DNA of 64,000 nt from an uncultured Opitutales bacterium (GCA_944390805.1 CALXQW010000037.1:1-64000), one strand, 5' to 3'; positions 1-9,022 are shown, counted from the stretch's first letter. Program-made: numbers and translations. Notes: generated by a model not told the origin, from the sequence alone.

Positions 1-182
1 CAGTAGAATTTACCGAGAGCGACTTTGGCTATACATATAATGGAGAGATAAATTCGTTAAATGGGAGTTTTCTAATAGAGAACAATTCATTATATTTTGT
101 GTCTGTGCCAGAGCCAGCCGAGTATGCCGCAATATTTGGCATGCTGGCGTTGGGTCTTGCCTTGTGGCGCAGACGAAAATAA
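1..182 (+). CDS. PEP-CTERM surface protein, C-terminal fragment (5' end outside window)
   Basis: Only the last 60 codons are present; the gene enters from the left edge and stops at TAA 180-182. The translation ends in the tripartite PEP-CTERM tail: VPEP, a hydrophobic segment, then a basic WRRRK end. In this family the tail is a sorting signal processed by an exosortase after Sec export. The fragment closely matches the C-terminus of the next gene: their last 78 bases differ at only three positions. The two genes are therefore tandem paralogues, 20 bases apart and probably co-transcribed. No exosortase gene is visible in the window. The function of the missing N-terminal part is unknown. Confidence 0.85.
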   Translation, partial: VEFTESDFGYTYNGEINSLNGSFLIENNSLYFVSVPEPAEYAAIFGMLALGLALWRRRK

Positions 183-202
183 TTGTACGGGAGAAATGGC
201 CT

Positions 203-2674
203 ATGAAAAATAAGTTCTATTACATAGCATTTTTTCTAACTTTACAAGTGAGTGCATGGGCTGCTCCTCTAACGCAGTCTGATGTTACTGGGTATTGGGC
301 TGCAAACCAGACTTCCTTGAAAGACGCTAATATTGCTTATATAAGCGTTGATTATCTTACGGCTGACTCTTCTTCAAGGGTTAATCCTGAAACATGGAAT
401 GTTTCTTCTGCTCCGGGAACAGAGGTTTTGGGTAAGGCTTTGCTTTTTTCTGGAAGTACTTACATGACTCAGATAGACGGAAATGTCTATCTGGCGGGCA
501 TATACAACGGATCGGTCTCTGGAGAGTTCGGCTCTTATGACACTTCAATACCAAATAAGTGGGAGTTTTACGGCGGGGCAGATAATTCTACATTGTATGT
601 AGGGAATATAACATCCACATTGGGAAAAGCTGAAAAGAACAACTTGGTCATAAGGAAAAAAGCTTCTGGCAAAAACTTTTCCTTAGTTGCAGGAGAGGTC
701 TGGGTTCTAAATAGTGGAAGCGTATCTTTAGGCTCATCTTCCGCTGGATGTTTCTTGACAAATCTAACTTTTGGAAATCAAGAGACTGGAGGATCTATAA
801 ATCTGACTGGAGAGAGCGATTCTTCTAGATCTGTATTATATGTTAGGGCTTCAAATATTACCAGTTATATATCTGAAATAAATCTCAATAATGGAGAGTT
901 TGACATATATAAAGGAACCTCTAATGATACTGAAGCTTTTACAGATCCTACGGTTGATTTTTCATCTGCCTCTCTCAATGTTTCAGGATCAAACATATTC
1001 CGTTTTGGTTCAAGCAGCACAGACAAGATGTCTACGAATTTCTCATTGGGAGATATTAATGTATTAGAAGGTGCATTTCTTGGATTTGCGGCATATACAA
1101 CAGGGGATATCTCGCTGGGAAATGTAAATGCCTCTGATAATGGATCTATAACTGTCCAAGCAAATAATTTTTCCATAGGAAATATTAACACGTCCAATAC
1201 TTTTAATTTTAACGTAGGCGCTCAAGCGATAGGTAGTGGAATAGAGACTGTTTCATTGGGAACTAAAATAAACTTAAATGGAACTAGTAATACTTCCCTA
1301 TCTAATCTAAATATATACACTCATTATTTGCAGAATGCTTCTGAAATAACAGATATTACTCTCAATAATGCAGGTTTGGCATTCTACGGGGCTGCATATG
1401 ATAATGGCGGTACAACCGCATATTATGGTTATGATGTAGATTTGTCTAATGCCACGATAACCTTAATGGGCAAGAACACTTTTAAATTTGGATATGCCCA
1501 TAACAACAAAATGGAAGGTACATTGACTTTGGGTGATATTGTACTTGCTTCATCCGATATAAATAGCGATTGGAGCATATATACTTCAAAAGATTATATT
1601 TATGCAAATAGCATCTCTACTACGGTAAAAGGAGAAGCAGGCAGTTCTATATATTGGAAATTAAACAATAGGACTCTTTCTGTTTCAAAGGATGTAGAGA
1701 TTGCTGTAGAAACTTTCCAATTATATGGAACATTGGATGTCGCCGGGAACTATGTTAACAGTTTTGAGGGAGATACATTTTTACGTTTTCAATTTGCGTA
1801 TAATGGGTTAATAAAAACTGCTGGAACATTTGAGACACAGGGAACATTTGTTATAGGAATTGCAGATGGCACTCTTTGGACAACTTCAAATACGGCCTTA
1901 GATCTTGGTGGCATAGTAGGTAGCACATCCGGTTCTAAGATAACCACTGGATACAATTATGCCGAGTATGCAGGTAATACAGGTATAGCGATGATAACAT
2001 TAACAGGTGCCGGCAATTATAGCACAACAACTGCGCTTGTGGATTTTGCATCTGGAGGGAATCCTGCGGAGCTTGCATTGAACGGAGCTTTAGGAATAAA
2101 TAAGACCGGAGAAGGAGTGCAGTATTTAAGGGGCGAGAATATGTACCGCGGTCAGACGACAGTTTCCGCCGGAGAGCTATATATAAATGCGTCAGGCAGC
2201 GGCAACAGTGCAGGTTGGGGCATAGGTGCAGTTTCTTTGGAAGGCGGCAAGTTTGGAGCAGTAGGAGCAAGTAGCAACATAGGCAAGGTAGTTGCGACAG
2301 ACTTGACATGGTCCAACTCTGCGATGATAGCAGTAGATTTTGCAGCGGACGGCACGAGCGATTTAATAAGCCTCAGCGGAAACTTCTTAAAGGCAGAGGG
2401 AGACGCAGAGGGGCAGTACATGTTTGATTTCAGCGGTGTATTTGCTGCGGAGGAGACCCGGTACGAGATAATGAACTGGGCAGCAGATTCTACAGTAGAA
2501 TTTACCGAGAGTGACTTTGGCTACATGTACAACGGAGAAGAGAACTCTTTAGACGGGTATTTTGTTATGGAGAACAATTCGTTGTACTTTGTATCTGTGC
2601 CAGAGCCAGCCGAGTATGCTGCAATATTTGGCATGCTGGCGTTGGGTCTTGCTTTGTGGCGCAGAAGAAAATAA
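203..2674 (+). CDS. PEP-CTERM surface protein with autotransporter-like beta-strand repeats
   Basis: Predicted exported surface protein of 823 residues. I place the start at ATG 203 (MKNKFYY) because it begins a signal peptide ending near AWA and is preceded by GGGAGAA at good spacing; an in-frame ATG at 164 lies inside the upstream gene. The body is rich in Ser, Thr, Asn and Gly, with repeated short strand-like units, as in secreted beta-helix proteins with autotransporter-associated repeats. The C-terminus has a conserved module (GGKFGAVGAS onward) followed by the PEP-CTERM tail VPEPAEY, a membrane segment and WRRRK. The same module appears in the protein at 21675-23447. Its ligand or role is unknown; attachment to the envelope or export to a matrix is the family expectation. 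Confidence 0.85.
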   Translation: MKNKFYYIAFFLTLQVSAWAAPLTQSDVTGYWAANQTSLKDANIAYISVDYLTADSSSRVNPETWNVSSAPGTEVLGKALLFSGSTYMTQIDGNVYLAGIYNGSVSGEFGSYDTSIPNKWEFYGGADNSTLYVGNITSTLGKAEKNNLVIRKKASGKNFSLVAGEVWVLNSGSVSLGSSSAGCFLTNLTFGNQETGGSINLTGESDSSRSVLYVRASNITSYISEINLNNGEFDIYKGTSNDTEAFTDPTVDFSSASLNVSGSNIFRFGSSSTDKMSTNFSLGDINVLEGAFLGFAAYTTGDISLGNVNASDNGSITVQANNFSIGNINTSNTFNFNVGAQAIGSGIETVSLGTKINLNGTSNTSLSNLNIYTHYLQNASEITDITLNNAGLAFYGAAYDNGGTTAYYGYDVDLSNATITLMGKNTFKFGYAHNNKMEGTLTLGDIVLASSDINSDWSIYTSKDYIYANSISTTVKGEAGSSIYWKLNNRTLSVSKDVEIAVETFQLYGTLDVAGNYVNSFEGDTFLRFQFAYNGLIKTAGTFETQGTFVIGIADGTLWTTSNTALDLGGIVGSTSGSKITTGYNYAEYAGNTGIAMITLTGAGNYSTTTALVDFASGGNPAELALNGALGINKTGEGVQYLRGENMYRGQTTVSAGELYINASGSGNSAGWGIGAVSLEGGKFGAVGASSNIGKVVATDLTWSNSAMIAVDFAADGTSDLISLSGNFLKAEGDAEGQYMFDFSGVFAAEETRYEIMNWAADSTVEFTESDFGYMYNGEENSLDGYFVMENNSLYFVSVPEPAEYAAIFGMLALGLALWRRRK

Positions 2675-2696
2675 TTCAATAAGTTATTTTAAAAAG

Positions 2697-2721
2697 AAGG
2701 CGGTATAAACCGCCTTTTTTT
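2697..2721 (+). terminator. Rho-independent terminator after the PEP-CTERM pair
   Basis: An 8-bp perfect stem (AAGGCGGT / ACCGCCTT) with a 4-base loop is followed by a run of T. It lies 22 bases after the stop of the second PEP-CTERM gene. Confidence 0.9.
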
Positions 2722-3024
2722 GTATAAATACGCTTCTGCTATAAACCAATTGTAATGTTTTTTTTAGCAGATTAATACTGCTAAGTGCTATGTAAGCACG
2801 CCGATCTATTTGTTCTTATGGATTTGTACTCTAAGTAGCAGTGTTTACAGATATGTACGTAGTGCTTTTCTTCCTGACAAGTATGGATGAAAGGCTCTTT
2901 CTAATATTGTTTTGTCGCAACCTTACTTAGCATTTTACCCTAATACCATAAAAATAGAAGATTTTTTTCTACGAGAGTTGATATTTATCTTTATGGCGCT
3001 ATCTTTTTTTGAAAATATATTGAT
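2722..3024. other. Intergenic stretch with no gene recognised
   Basis: About 300 AT-rich bases between the PEP-CTERM terminator and ybaK. The only open frame (2912-3100, plus) has no recognisable product and overlaps ybaK in another frame. I see no tRNA, riboswitch or repeat. The ybaK promoter presumably lies in the last 100 bases. Confidence 0.5.
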
Positions 3025-3501
3025 ATGCCGCAGAAGACAAATGTCGTTAGAATTTTCGATTCGCACAAACTTTGCTATGAGTTTGCCCAGGTTGACATAA
3101 CTCCGCCATTTACGGCGGAGGATATGGCATTGGCCATGGGGTTGGATCCAGCATCTGTATTTAAAACTCTTGTTACCGTTGCCACAAAGACGCGCAGAAA
3201 TTATGTATTCATGGTGCCGGCAAACGCAGAGTTAGATTTAAAGAAAGCAGCAACAGCCGTAGATGAAAAGGCCTTAGAGATGCTTAAGCAAAAAGAACTT
3301 TTGCCGCTTACTGGCTATGTACACGGCGGATGTTCTCCCGTTGGAATGAAAAAAACTTTTCCCACCGTCATAGACGAAAGCGCCAACGGATTTGAAATCA
3401 TAACATTTAGCGCCGGAAAAATAGGCATGCAGGTAAGAACATCTCTTTCTGAATTGGCTAAAGTTTTAGATTTCTCATTAGCTGATATAGTTGTAAGATA
3501 A
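3025..3501 (+). CDS. ybaK: Cys-tRNA(Pro) deacylase, YbaK/EbsC family
   Basis: Predicted cytoplasmic trans-editing enzyme that hydrolyses cysteine misattached to tRNA(Pro). The 158-residue length matches the stand-alone YbaK/EbsC family. Family features are visible in order: the N-terminal YEFAQVD segment, the ASVFKTLV motif that contains the conserved catalytic-region lysine, and the G-C-SPVGMKK loop near residue 107, followed by the C-terminal core with the GKIGMQVRTS strand. The start ATG at 3025 gives a full-length protein, although the Shine-Dalgarno match is poor. The gene stands alone, convergent with the membrane protein on the minus strand. Editing of other tRNAs by relatives (ProX, YeaK) is possible, but this branch is best matched by YbaK. 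Confidence 0.9.
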   Translation: MPQKTNVVRIFDSHKLCYEFAQVDITPPFTAEDMALAMGLDPASVFKTLVTVATKTRRNYVFMVPANAELDLKKAATAVDEKALEMLKQKELLPLTGYVHGGCSPVGMKKTFPTVIDESANGFEIITFSAGKIGMQVRTSLSELAKVLDFSLADIVVR

Positions 3502-3613
3502 GCTTACAGTAATCTGGCCGATAATTCCTCTATACGAGACATACTAAATACCATCAAGCGCAGCATTAAATATGCACGTATTTTAAGTGTGCCCATGTAG
3601 TTATATCTATTGC

Positions 3614-4693
3614 CTAAAATTCCATACCAAGCGCATCCAGTTCAAGAGTGCTCATGAGGGGAGATTTCATTAGACTGCCTGGGATTGAAGTGGGCTTTTT
3701 ATTGTAATATGTTTTTCCAATCTGCCTTTTTACTATCTTGTAAAGCCGGGTGTGGTATAGGCTTTCAGGATGAACTCCTATATTGCGCATTTCATAGTCT
3801 CCAACAACGGAGAATTTCGGGTCGAACTGTACTGCAAATAAGAACCTATATGGAGTGCCGGGCATATATATGCTTCCGTGCACTAGCCCTATAAAAACTG
3901 TATCTTTCTTTAAATCGCCAAGAGTGCAGGCCGCGTTTATCTGCGGTTTGTAGAAACCTTGGGCGTCGTACTGCTCGCGGTTGTTGTTGTATATACCATC
4001 AGGTATGGGCAGGGCAGTAGTGGTGCGCACATTAATGTTTAGGTCTTTTGAAAGTTTAGATGCCAAGGCCGCTGCAAGAGATTCTGAAAAACCGTAAAAA
4101 GGCATAAGATATACATCGGCAATACCTATCTTTGCTTGCTCGACACTATCCATATATTCATTTAAGTTTATTTGTGGAAAGCCGGTTATATTAGCCTTTA
4201 TTTTCTCAATTAGGTAAAATCCCCACTGTATTCCGTATATGCTAAGCACAACTACGCAGACTGTAATAACAGAAATAGATACTATTGATTTCACTGCCAA
4301 TATTGCAGTTTGCAACATCATACGGCCCATCTTTGGCTGTGATGGAATATCGCTTATTTCTCCGGTAAGAAAACCGATGAAAGATGTCGCCTCCCAATTT
4401 ATATATGAGGCGTCTACTTCTGGTATTATGCGCGAATCAATGGAGGTTTTTAACTGAAATTTCAGAGTTTCTCCTTCTAAAACTATGCGCGCCTGACGCC
4501 AATGAACTACCGGATTTGCAGACAATACATTCCATATTTTTGAACCAGCTTTGAGTATGATTAAGTTTTCTTCCTCAGTTTTTAGCTCGTATCCCAATCT
4601 GCCAAAGAAAGATTTAGCGCCTTCTTTCCAGTCTATCGCTATATCGGCATGTGGAATTTCAAAATACGGAGCGTATAAATTCTCATCTGTCAT
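3614..4693 (-). CDS. Membrane protein with a degenerate archaemetzincin-like domain (predicted pseudo-protease)
   Basis: A 359-residue protein with three parts. Residues 1-120 form an uncharacterised soluble domain, residues about 127-152 a hydrophobic membrane segment, and residues about 188-355 a domain I align by eye to archaemetzincin (peptidase M54). Shared landmarks are the opening strand VYLMPFYGF, the NNNREQYDAQ segment (236-245; archaemetzincins have an R-QY motif here), the GLVHGSIYMPG strand (269-279) and a closing LM-S-LELD element like the family VM-S-V-D. Where active enzymes have HExxHxxGxxH, this protein has IVKRQIGKTYY (320-330), so the zinc ligands and catalytic Glu are missing. 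I therefore predict a non-catalytic, perhaps binding, domain. It is a single gene, convergent with ybaK. The fold assignment is an inference without a search. Confidence 0.6.
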   Translation of the reverse strand: MTDENLYAPYFEIPHADIAIDWKEGAKSFFGRLGYELKTEEENLIILKAGSKIWNVLSANPVVHWRQARIVLEGETLKFQLKTSIDSRIIPEVDASYINWEATSFIGFLTGEISDIPSQPKMGRMMLQTAILAVKSIVSISVITVCVVVLSIYGIQWGFYLIEKIKANITGFPQINLNEYMDSVEQAKIGIADVYLMPFYGFSESLAAALASKLSKDLNINVRTTTALPIPDGIYNNNREQYDAQGFYKPQINAACTLGDLKKDTVFIGLVHGSIYMPGTPYRFLFAVQFDPKFSVVGDYEMRNIGVHPESLYHTRLYKIVKRQIGKTYYNKKPTSIPGSLMKSPLMSTLELDALGMEF

Positions 4694-4726
4694 TCCTTAA
4701 TATTTATGCACATATTTCTATAAAGC

Positions 4727-4765
4727 AAAAAAAAAAGCGGGGAAACTCTAAAAAGATTTCCCCGC
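4727..4765 (-). terminator. Rho-independent terminator of the secG-metY run
   Basis: A perfect 9-bp stem (GCGGGGAAA / TTTCCCCGC) with a 10-base-pair-rich loop region lies next to ten A residues on the plus strand, which read as a U tract on the minus strand. It sits just after the metY stop. Confidence 0.9.
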
Positions 4766-4798
4766 ATATTATATGCGCATTTGCTATGCCTAAATTTA

Positions 4799-6076
4799 TT
4801 AGCAATCTACCTTATCGAGAGCTTGTTTAAAGTCTTCAATAAGGTCTTGAGAATCTTCAATTCCAGCCGATAGGCGGACAAGCTCAGGAGATATGCCGCA
4901 CTTTTTCAAGTCGGCATCTGACAGCTGCCTATGGGTTGTGCTTGCCGGGTGCAGTACGCATGTGCGTGCGTCTGCAACATGTATCAGCTGGGCTGCTAGC
5001 TTGAGGGAATCCATCAGCTTTTCGGCAGCTTTTGCTCCGCCCTTTACGCCGAATGTAAGAACTCCGCCATAAGCCTTCAGATATTTTTTCGCTTTCTCGT
5101 GGTCGGGAGAAGACTCCAACCCCGGATAGTTTACCCACAACACCTTTGGATGGCTCTCCAGGAACTGAGCAAGCGCAAGAGCATTTTGGCTGTGCTTTGC
5201 CATTCTAAGCGGCAATGTTTCCAGATTCATATTTATCAGGAAGGCATTCATCGGAGATAGTATATTGCCAATATCGCGCATTACATGTGCGCGAGCCTTC
5301 GTGAGAAACGCGAACTTCCCGAATGTCTTTGTATATATGAGGTCGTGATAGCTTGGATCTGGCGTGGATAAAACGGGAAATTTTGGCGTGTCGAAATCGA
5401 AAGAGCCGTTGTCAATTATCATTCCGCCCATTGCGCATGCGTGCCCATCGCTATATTTTGACAAGCTGTGCGTTATTATGTTTGCGCCGTAATCGAACGC
5501 TCTGCAAAGAGCCGGAGTTGCAAATGTGTTATCCACCACAAGCGGAACTCCTGTTTCCCTTGCCGCCTGAGAGAACTTCTCAAAATCCAAAACCTTTACG
5601 CTCGGATTCGATAACGTCTCGGCAAATATGAATTTTGTATTCGGCTTTACTGCGGCCTTAATCTCTTCAAGGGAGGCGTCTTGGTCTATAAAGGTTACAT
5701 CAACTCCAAATTGCTTGAACGTATGCCCAAAGAGATTGAAGGTTCCTCCATATATTGTAGCCGAGCTTACAATATGGTCTCCCGCACGGCAGAGATTCAT
5801 TATAAGTGCAGTTGTAGCGCTCTGGCCGCTTGAGAAAGCTATTGCACCTATTCCTCCCTCGAGCGCCGCAAGACGTATCTCGAGAGCATTTATTGTTGGA
5901 TTCCCCAGACGCGTATAAAAATATCCGCTCTCTTTCAAATCAAAAAGCTTTGCAAGTTCAGCCGCGCTTTCATATTTGAAAGTGGTGCTCATAGATATCG
6001 GAACAACGCGTTCCTGCCCGTTCTTGGGTTCCCAGCCCGCCTGTACGGCGAGAGTGTCAAGCTTGTAGTTCTTCAT
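4799..6076 (-). CDS. metY: O-acetylhomoserine sulfhydrylase (PLP-dependent)
   Basis: Predicted cytoplasmic enzyme that makes homocysteine from O-acetylhomoserine and sulfide, giving direct sulfhydrylation for methionine synthesis. The 425-residue length and N-terminus (TLAVQAGWEP) fit the Cys/Met-metabolism PLP family, MetY branch. Visible motifs are YTRLGNPT near residue 54, SSGQSA at 82-87, the PLP-binding Asp in VVDNTFATP near 182, and the Schiff-base lysine Lys207 in HSLSKYSDGH. It is the last gene of the minus-strand run, five bases behind the pseudouridine synthase gene, and a strong terminator follows. There is no room for a SAM riboswitch directly upstream. A cystathionine gamma-synthase role is less likely given the MetY-type length and sequence. 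Confidence 0.92.
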   Translation of the reverse strand: MKNYKLDTLAVQAGWEPKNGQERVVPISMSTTFKYESAAELAKLFDLKESGYFYTRLGNPTINALEIRLAALEGGIGAIAFSSGQSATTALIMNLCRAGDHIVSSATIYGGTFNLFGHTFKQFGVDVTFIDQDASLEEIKAAVKPNTKFIFAETLSNPSVKVLDFEKFSQAARETGVPLVVDNTFATPALCRAFDYGANIITHSLSKYSDGHACAMGGMIIDNGSFDFDTPKFPVLSTPDPSYHDLIYTKTFGKFAFLTKARAHVMRDIGNILSPMNAFLINMNLETLPLRMAKHSQNALALAQFLESHPKVLWVNYPGLESSPDHEKAKKYLKAYGGVLTFGVKGGAKAAEKLMDSLKLAAQLIHVADARTCVLHPASTTHRQLSDADLKKCGISPELVRLSAGIEDSQDLIEDFKQALDKVDC

Positions 6077-6081
6077 CTTTT

Positions 6082-7038
6082 TTACTCCGTGTATGTATAT
6101 GTTTCCTTTAAAAGTTTTGCTAGATTTTTAAAATCTTCAGGCGGCGGTGCCTCAAAAGTCATAAGTTCTCCACTTGCGGGGTGGGGCAGCTCAAGCTTCC
6201 AGGAATGCAACATTACCCGCTCAGGAGGGGGTATCTCGCGGAATTTGTTCCTCTGAAATTTATATGTGTAGTCTCCAAAAATTGGATGACCCATATCCGA
6301 CATGTGCACCCTTATCTGGTGGGTTCTCCCCGTAAATATCCTGCATGCCACAAGAGAGGCCCTGCCGCCGTAGGAATCCAACACCCGCCAATCCGTACGG
6401 GCGTCTCTCGCATCTGGGCCTTCCGATATGCACATCTTTGTCTTGTGCACTGGATCTCTGCCTATAGGCTTTTGTATGGACCCGTTGGATACGTGAAATG
6501 CCCCGCTTGTAAGCGCCAAATATTCCTTGTGCGTCAGCCTCTGCGAAAACGCCTCAACAAGCTTATAATACGCTTCGTCGCTCTTTGCCATAACCATCAC
6601 CCCCGAGGTCTCTTTGTCTAGCCGATGAACTATCCCAGGCCTCATGCTCCCTCCCGCTAGGCTCAACTTGCCATTGCATATGTGCATCATTGCATGCACG
6701 AGAGTGTCGTCGGCTGTGCCGCTTCCGGGGTGCACCGTCATTCCAGACGGTTTGTTTACAACAACTATATCTTCGTCTTCAAACAGCACATCAACCGCTA
6801 TGTCGACCGGCTCAACAACCGTCTTTGGCGCATCAGGAATCTCAACGGTTACCTCGTCTCCAACCTTAAGAAGATATTTTTTCGCTATCGGAGTTCCGTT
6901 TAATAGAACCTTTCCAGACTTGAAACTATCTTCAAGACGCGTCCGCGAAATTTCTCCAGACAAAAACGCCGATAGCGCCTTGTCGGCTCGCATCTCCTCC
7001 GCGCCTTCCGGATGTGTATATGTGCGTGTGCGGGGCAT
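6082..7038 (-). CDS. RluD-type 23S rRNA pseudouridine synthase
   Basis: Predicted RluA/RluD family enzyme of 318 residues that isomerises uridine to pseudouridine in large-subunit rRNA. An N-terminal S4 RNA-binding domain (about residues 17-75, with LLNGTPIAKKYLLKVGDEV) precedes the catalytic domain. The catalytic aspartate is Asp141 in the HRLDKETSG motif, and the GRTHQIRVH motif lies near residue 235. The start ATG overlaps the upstream aminopeptidase stop by one base (TAATG type), indicating translational coupling. It belongs to the minus-strand run that ends with metY. The exact target uridines (RluD or RluC/RluA type) cannot be decided from sequence, so no gene symbol is assigned. Confidence 0.92.
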   Translation of the reverse strand: MPRTRTYTHPEGAEEMRADKALSAFLSGEISRTRLEDSFKSGKVLLNGTPIAKKYLLKVGDEVTVEIPDAPKTVVEPVDIAVDVLFEDEDIVVVNKPSGMTVHPGSGTADDTLVHAMMHICNGKLSLAGGSMRPGIVHRLDKETSGVMVMAKSDEAYYKLVEAFSQRLTHKEYLALTSGAFHVSNGSIQKPIGRDPVHKTKMCISEGPDARDARTDWRVLDSYGGRASLVACRIFTGRTHQIRVHMSDMGHPIFGDYTYKFQRNKFREIPPPERVMLHSWKLELPHPASGELMTFEAPPPEDFKNLAKLLKETYTYTE

Positions 7039-8150
7039 TATTTAAGCAGAAAATCTCTGTTCAATTTGTCGGGCCCTGAAACCACAAATTCTCCGTCTTT
7101 TCTGATGAGAACATCGTCAAACCAGACCTCGCCGCCGCCGTATTCAGGCGTTTGTATGCATACTAAATCCCAGTGGATTTTCGATATGTTCCCATTGTCA
7201 GCCTCAACATAGGCTTGTCCAGGAGTAAAATGCAAAGACCCTGCAATCTTTTCGTCGAACAGAATATCCCTCATCGGAGTTGTTATCAGCGGGTTAAAGC
7301 CGAGGGAAAACTCTCCTATGTACCGAGCGCCATCATCTGTGTCCAATATCTTTACAAGTTCTTCTGTGTTTCCAGAGGCCTTCGCAGAAATTATCTTTCC
7401 ATCTTTGAACTCAAGAGTGATTCCGTCGAAGGAAATTCCGTTGTATATTGTGGGCGCATTGTACGTTATTTTACCATTTACGCTGTCTTTTACGGGCGCA
7501 GTGAAAACTTCTCCGTCGGGTATGTTGTACTGCCCACCGCAGGTTATGGCGTTTAACCCTTTTATTGAAAAACTCAAGTCTGTGCCGGGGCCTTTTATGC
7601 GAACCTTGTCGGTTTTATCCATAAGCTCTTTGAGTGCATTCATTCCTTCGTCGAAGCGGGAATAGTCGTATGTGCACACTTTGAAGTAGAAATCTTCAAA
7701 AGCTTCCGTACTCATGCGCGCCTGCTGGGCGAAAGCCGCCGTAGGCCAGCGCAGAACAACCCATTTTAACTTGTTTACCCTAAAATCGTTGACGGGGCGC
7801 ATTGCGGTTGATATGCGCCTCATCTGCTCTGCGGAAATATCGCTGTTCTCAAATATGTTGTTTGAACCGCGCACAGCTATGTAGCAGTGCATTTTCTTTA
7901 GGGTGTACAAAAGGGCATCGGCTTCGGTGTCGAGCTGCTCTTGGCTGGCTAAAAGCGACAGTTTCCTTGACACCCTCGGACTAGTCAACCGCAGATGCGC
8001 ACTTGCTCCCCTTGCCGATATCTCCTCTATAAGAGCTTCGGCCATATCATCGGGCGTTTCCGACAAGTCCAAAAATACATGTTCGCCTTTTTGTACCTTT
8101 ACGGAATGTCCGCAAAGCAATTTTGCAAGTTTTTTGAAGTTTTCGTTCAT
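7038..8150 (-). CDS. M29 family aminopeptidase
   Basis: Predicted cytoplasmic metallo-aminopeptidase of 370 residues, of the thermophilic aminopeptidase T / AmpS / PepS family (MEROPS M29), which releases N-terminal residues from peptides. The conserved C-terminal metal-binding half is intact: NIPDGEVFTAP carries the first Glu ligand, IGEFSLGFNP the second, AGSLHFTPG a His, and the IHWDLVC segment the His and Asp ligands. The gene lies between the LolA-like exported protein gene (5 bases upstream) and the pseudouridine synthase gene (one-base overlap). The cluster does not point to a shared pathway, so this looks like a housekeeping run rather than a functional unit. Confidence 0.88.
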   Translation of the reverse strand: MNENFKKLAKLLCGHSVKVQKGEHVFLDLSETPDDMAEALIEEISARGASAHLRLTSPRVSRKLSLLASQEQLDTEADALLYTLKKMHCYIAVRGSNNIFENSDISAEQMRRISTAMRPVNDFRVNKLKWVVLRWPTAAFAQQARMSTEAFEDFYFKVCTYDYSRFDEGMNALKELMDKTDKVRIKGPGTDLSFSIKGLNAITCGGQYNIPDGEVFTAPVKDSVNGKITYNAPTIYNGISFDGITLEFKDGKIISAKASGNTEELVKILDTDDGARYIGEFSLGFNPLITTPMRDILFDEKIAGSLHFTPGQAYVEADNGNISKIHWDLVCIQTPEYGGGEVWFDDVLIRKDGEFVVSGPDKLNRDFLLK

Positions 8151-8155
8151 AATTA

Positions 8156-9019
8156 TTAAAGTCTTTCCATCTTCGGCTTATCGGGCAATGCGCAGGCATT
8201 CTTTTCTATCGACGTTTTGTCGAAAATTTTATCCGGAGCGGTAAAATTTTGTTTTACCGCAGCCTTTGTTATTCTTAGAACGTCTTTATCGCGCAAAGTT
8301 TCATCTCTTACCTCTAATTTCGAAACAAACCATAATCCGTCCTGCTTTTTTACAGCAGATACACTCAATGTCCTTAGCGGATTGGAATTTTCATCGAGGG
8401 TTTGCGTCTGCACTGGGCTTCCAAAATCTCTGCCCAATGCCGCGCGCACAAACGCAAATTTTGCCCCGGAATATTTCTCCGGAACGGGAATGTCGAACAG
8501 ATGCACAGCCTGGCCTATGCGGTCGGGTCCCATATATTTTACTCCAGGCCAAGAGCGGTACGGCATTGCCAAATCAAGCGGAGTTAAAATCAGCCCGTCT
8601 ATAAAGGGCTTAGATATGTCGGAGTCGCCTATCTTTACCGCTTTTCCGTCCTCAAATTTAAAAATTTCGCAAGAGCCGTCGGGCTTTGAAATTGCAAGAT
8701 AATCGGAATATTTGTCCTCGCCAGACTTTTGTATTACTATTCGCAAGGCATTGTTGCCCTTGTGAAATCCGCCCCATAAAGTGCCTATGTATTCCACGGC
8801 TTCTCCTCTGCGGGGCAGGTGGGATATTTCAAAGTCCATGCAGTATCCACCGGAAGGGTTAGATCTTGAGAATCTATCCCACATCTGCATTGCGTCTTCC
8901 TGCGGAATGCGCGACACCTTTCCCGCAGACACACCTCCACGCGGAGCGCTATATGCGCTCAAGGCGGGGAAAAAAAAGAGCACCGCAAGAGTGCTCAATA
9001 TAAATAGGTTTTTTAACAT
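8156..9019 (-). CDS. Exported LolA-like lipoprotein-sorting-type protein
   Basis: A 287-residue protein with a clear N-terminal signal peptide (MLKNLFILSTLAVLFFFP, cleavage near YSA). The mature part resembles the bacterial 'outer membrane lipoprotein-sorting protein' group of LolA/LolB fold. It has a long run of beta strands, a PLDLAMPYRSWPG segment near residue 160, and a late YD-type stretch where a test on an intermediate is expected (LDENSNPLRTLSVSAVKKQDGLW). No lipobox is present, so it should be periplasmic. It lies 3 bases after secG and 5 bases before the M29 gene, in the same run. The fold assignment is from pattern only; a role in carrying hydrophobic ligands is the family expectation. 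Confidence 0.6.
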   Translation of the reverse strand: MLKNLFILSTLAVLFFFPALSAYSAPRGGVSAGKVSRIPQEDAMQMWDRFSRSNPSGGYCMDFEISHLPRRGEAVEYIGTLWGGFHKGNNALRIVIQKSGEDKYSDYLAISKPDGSCEIFKFEDGKAVKIGDSDISKPFIDGLILTPLDLAMPYRSWPGVKYMGPDRIGQAVHLFDIPVPEKYSGAKFAFVRAALGRDFGSPVQTQTLDENSNPLRTLSVSAVKKQDGLWFVSKLEVRDETLRDKDVLRITKAAVKQNFTAPDKIFDKTSIEKNACALPDKPKMERL

Positions 9020-9022
9020 CTG

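Noticed and set aside
2912-3100. 62-codon open frame before ybaK
   Set aside because: It overlaps ybaK in another frame and has no family features.
6077-6081. SAM riboswitch ahead of metY
   Set aside because: Only five bases separate metY from the upstream gene.
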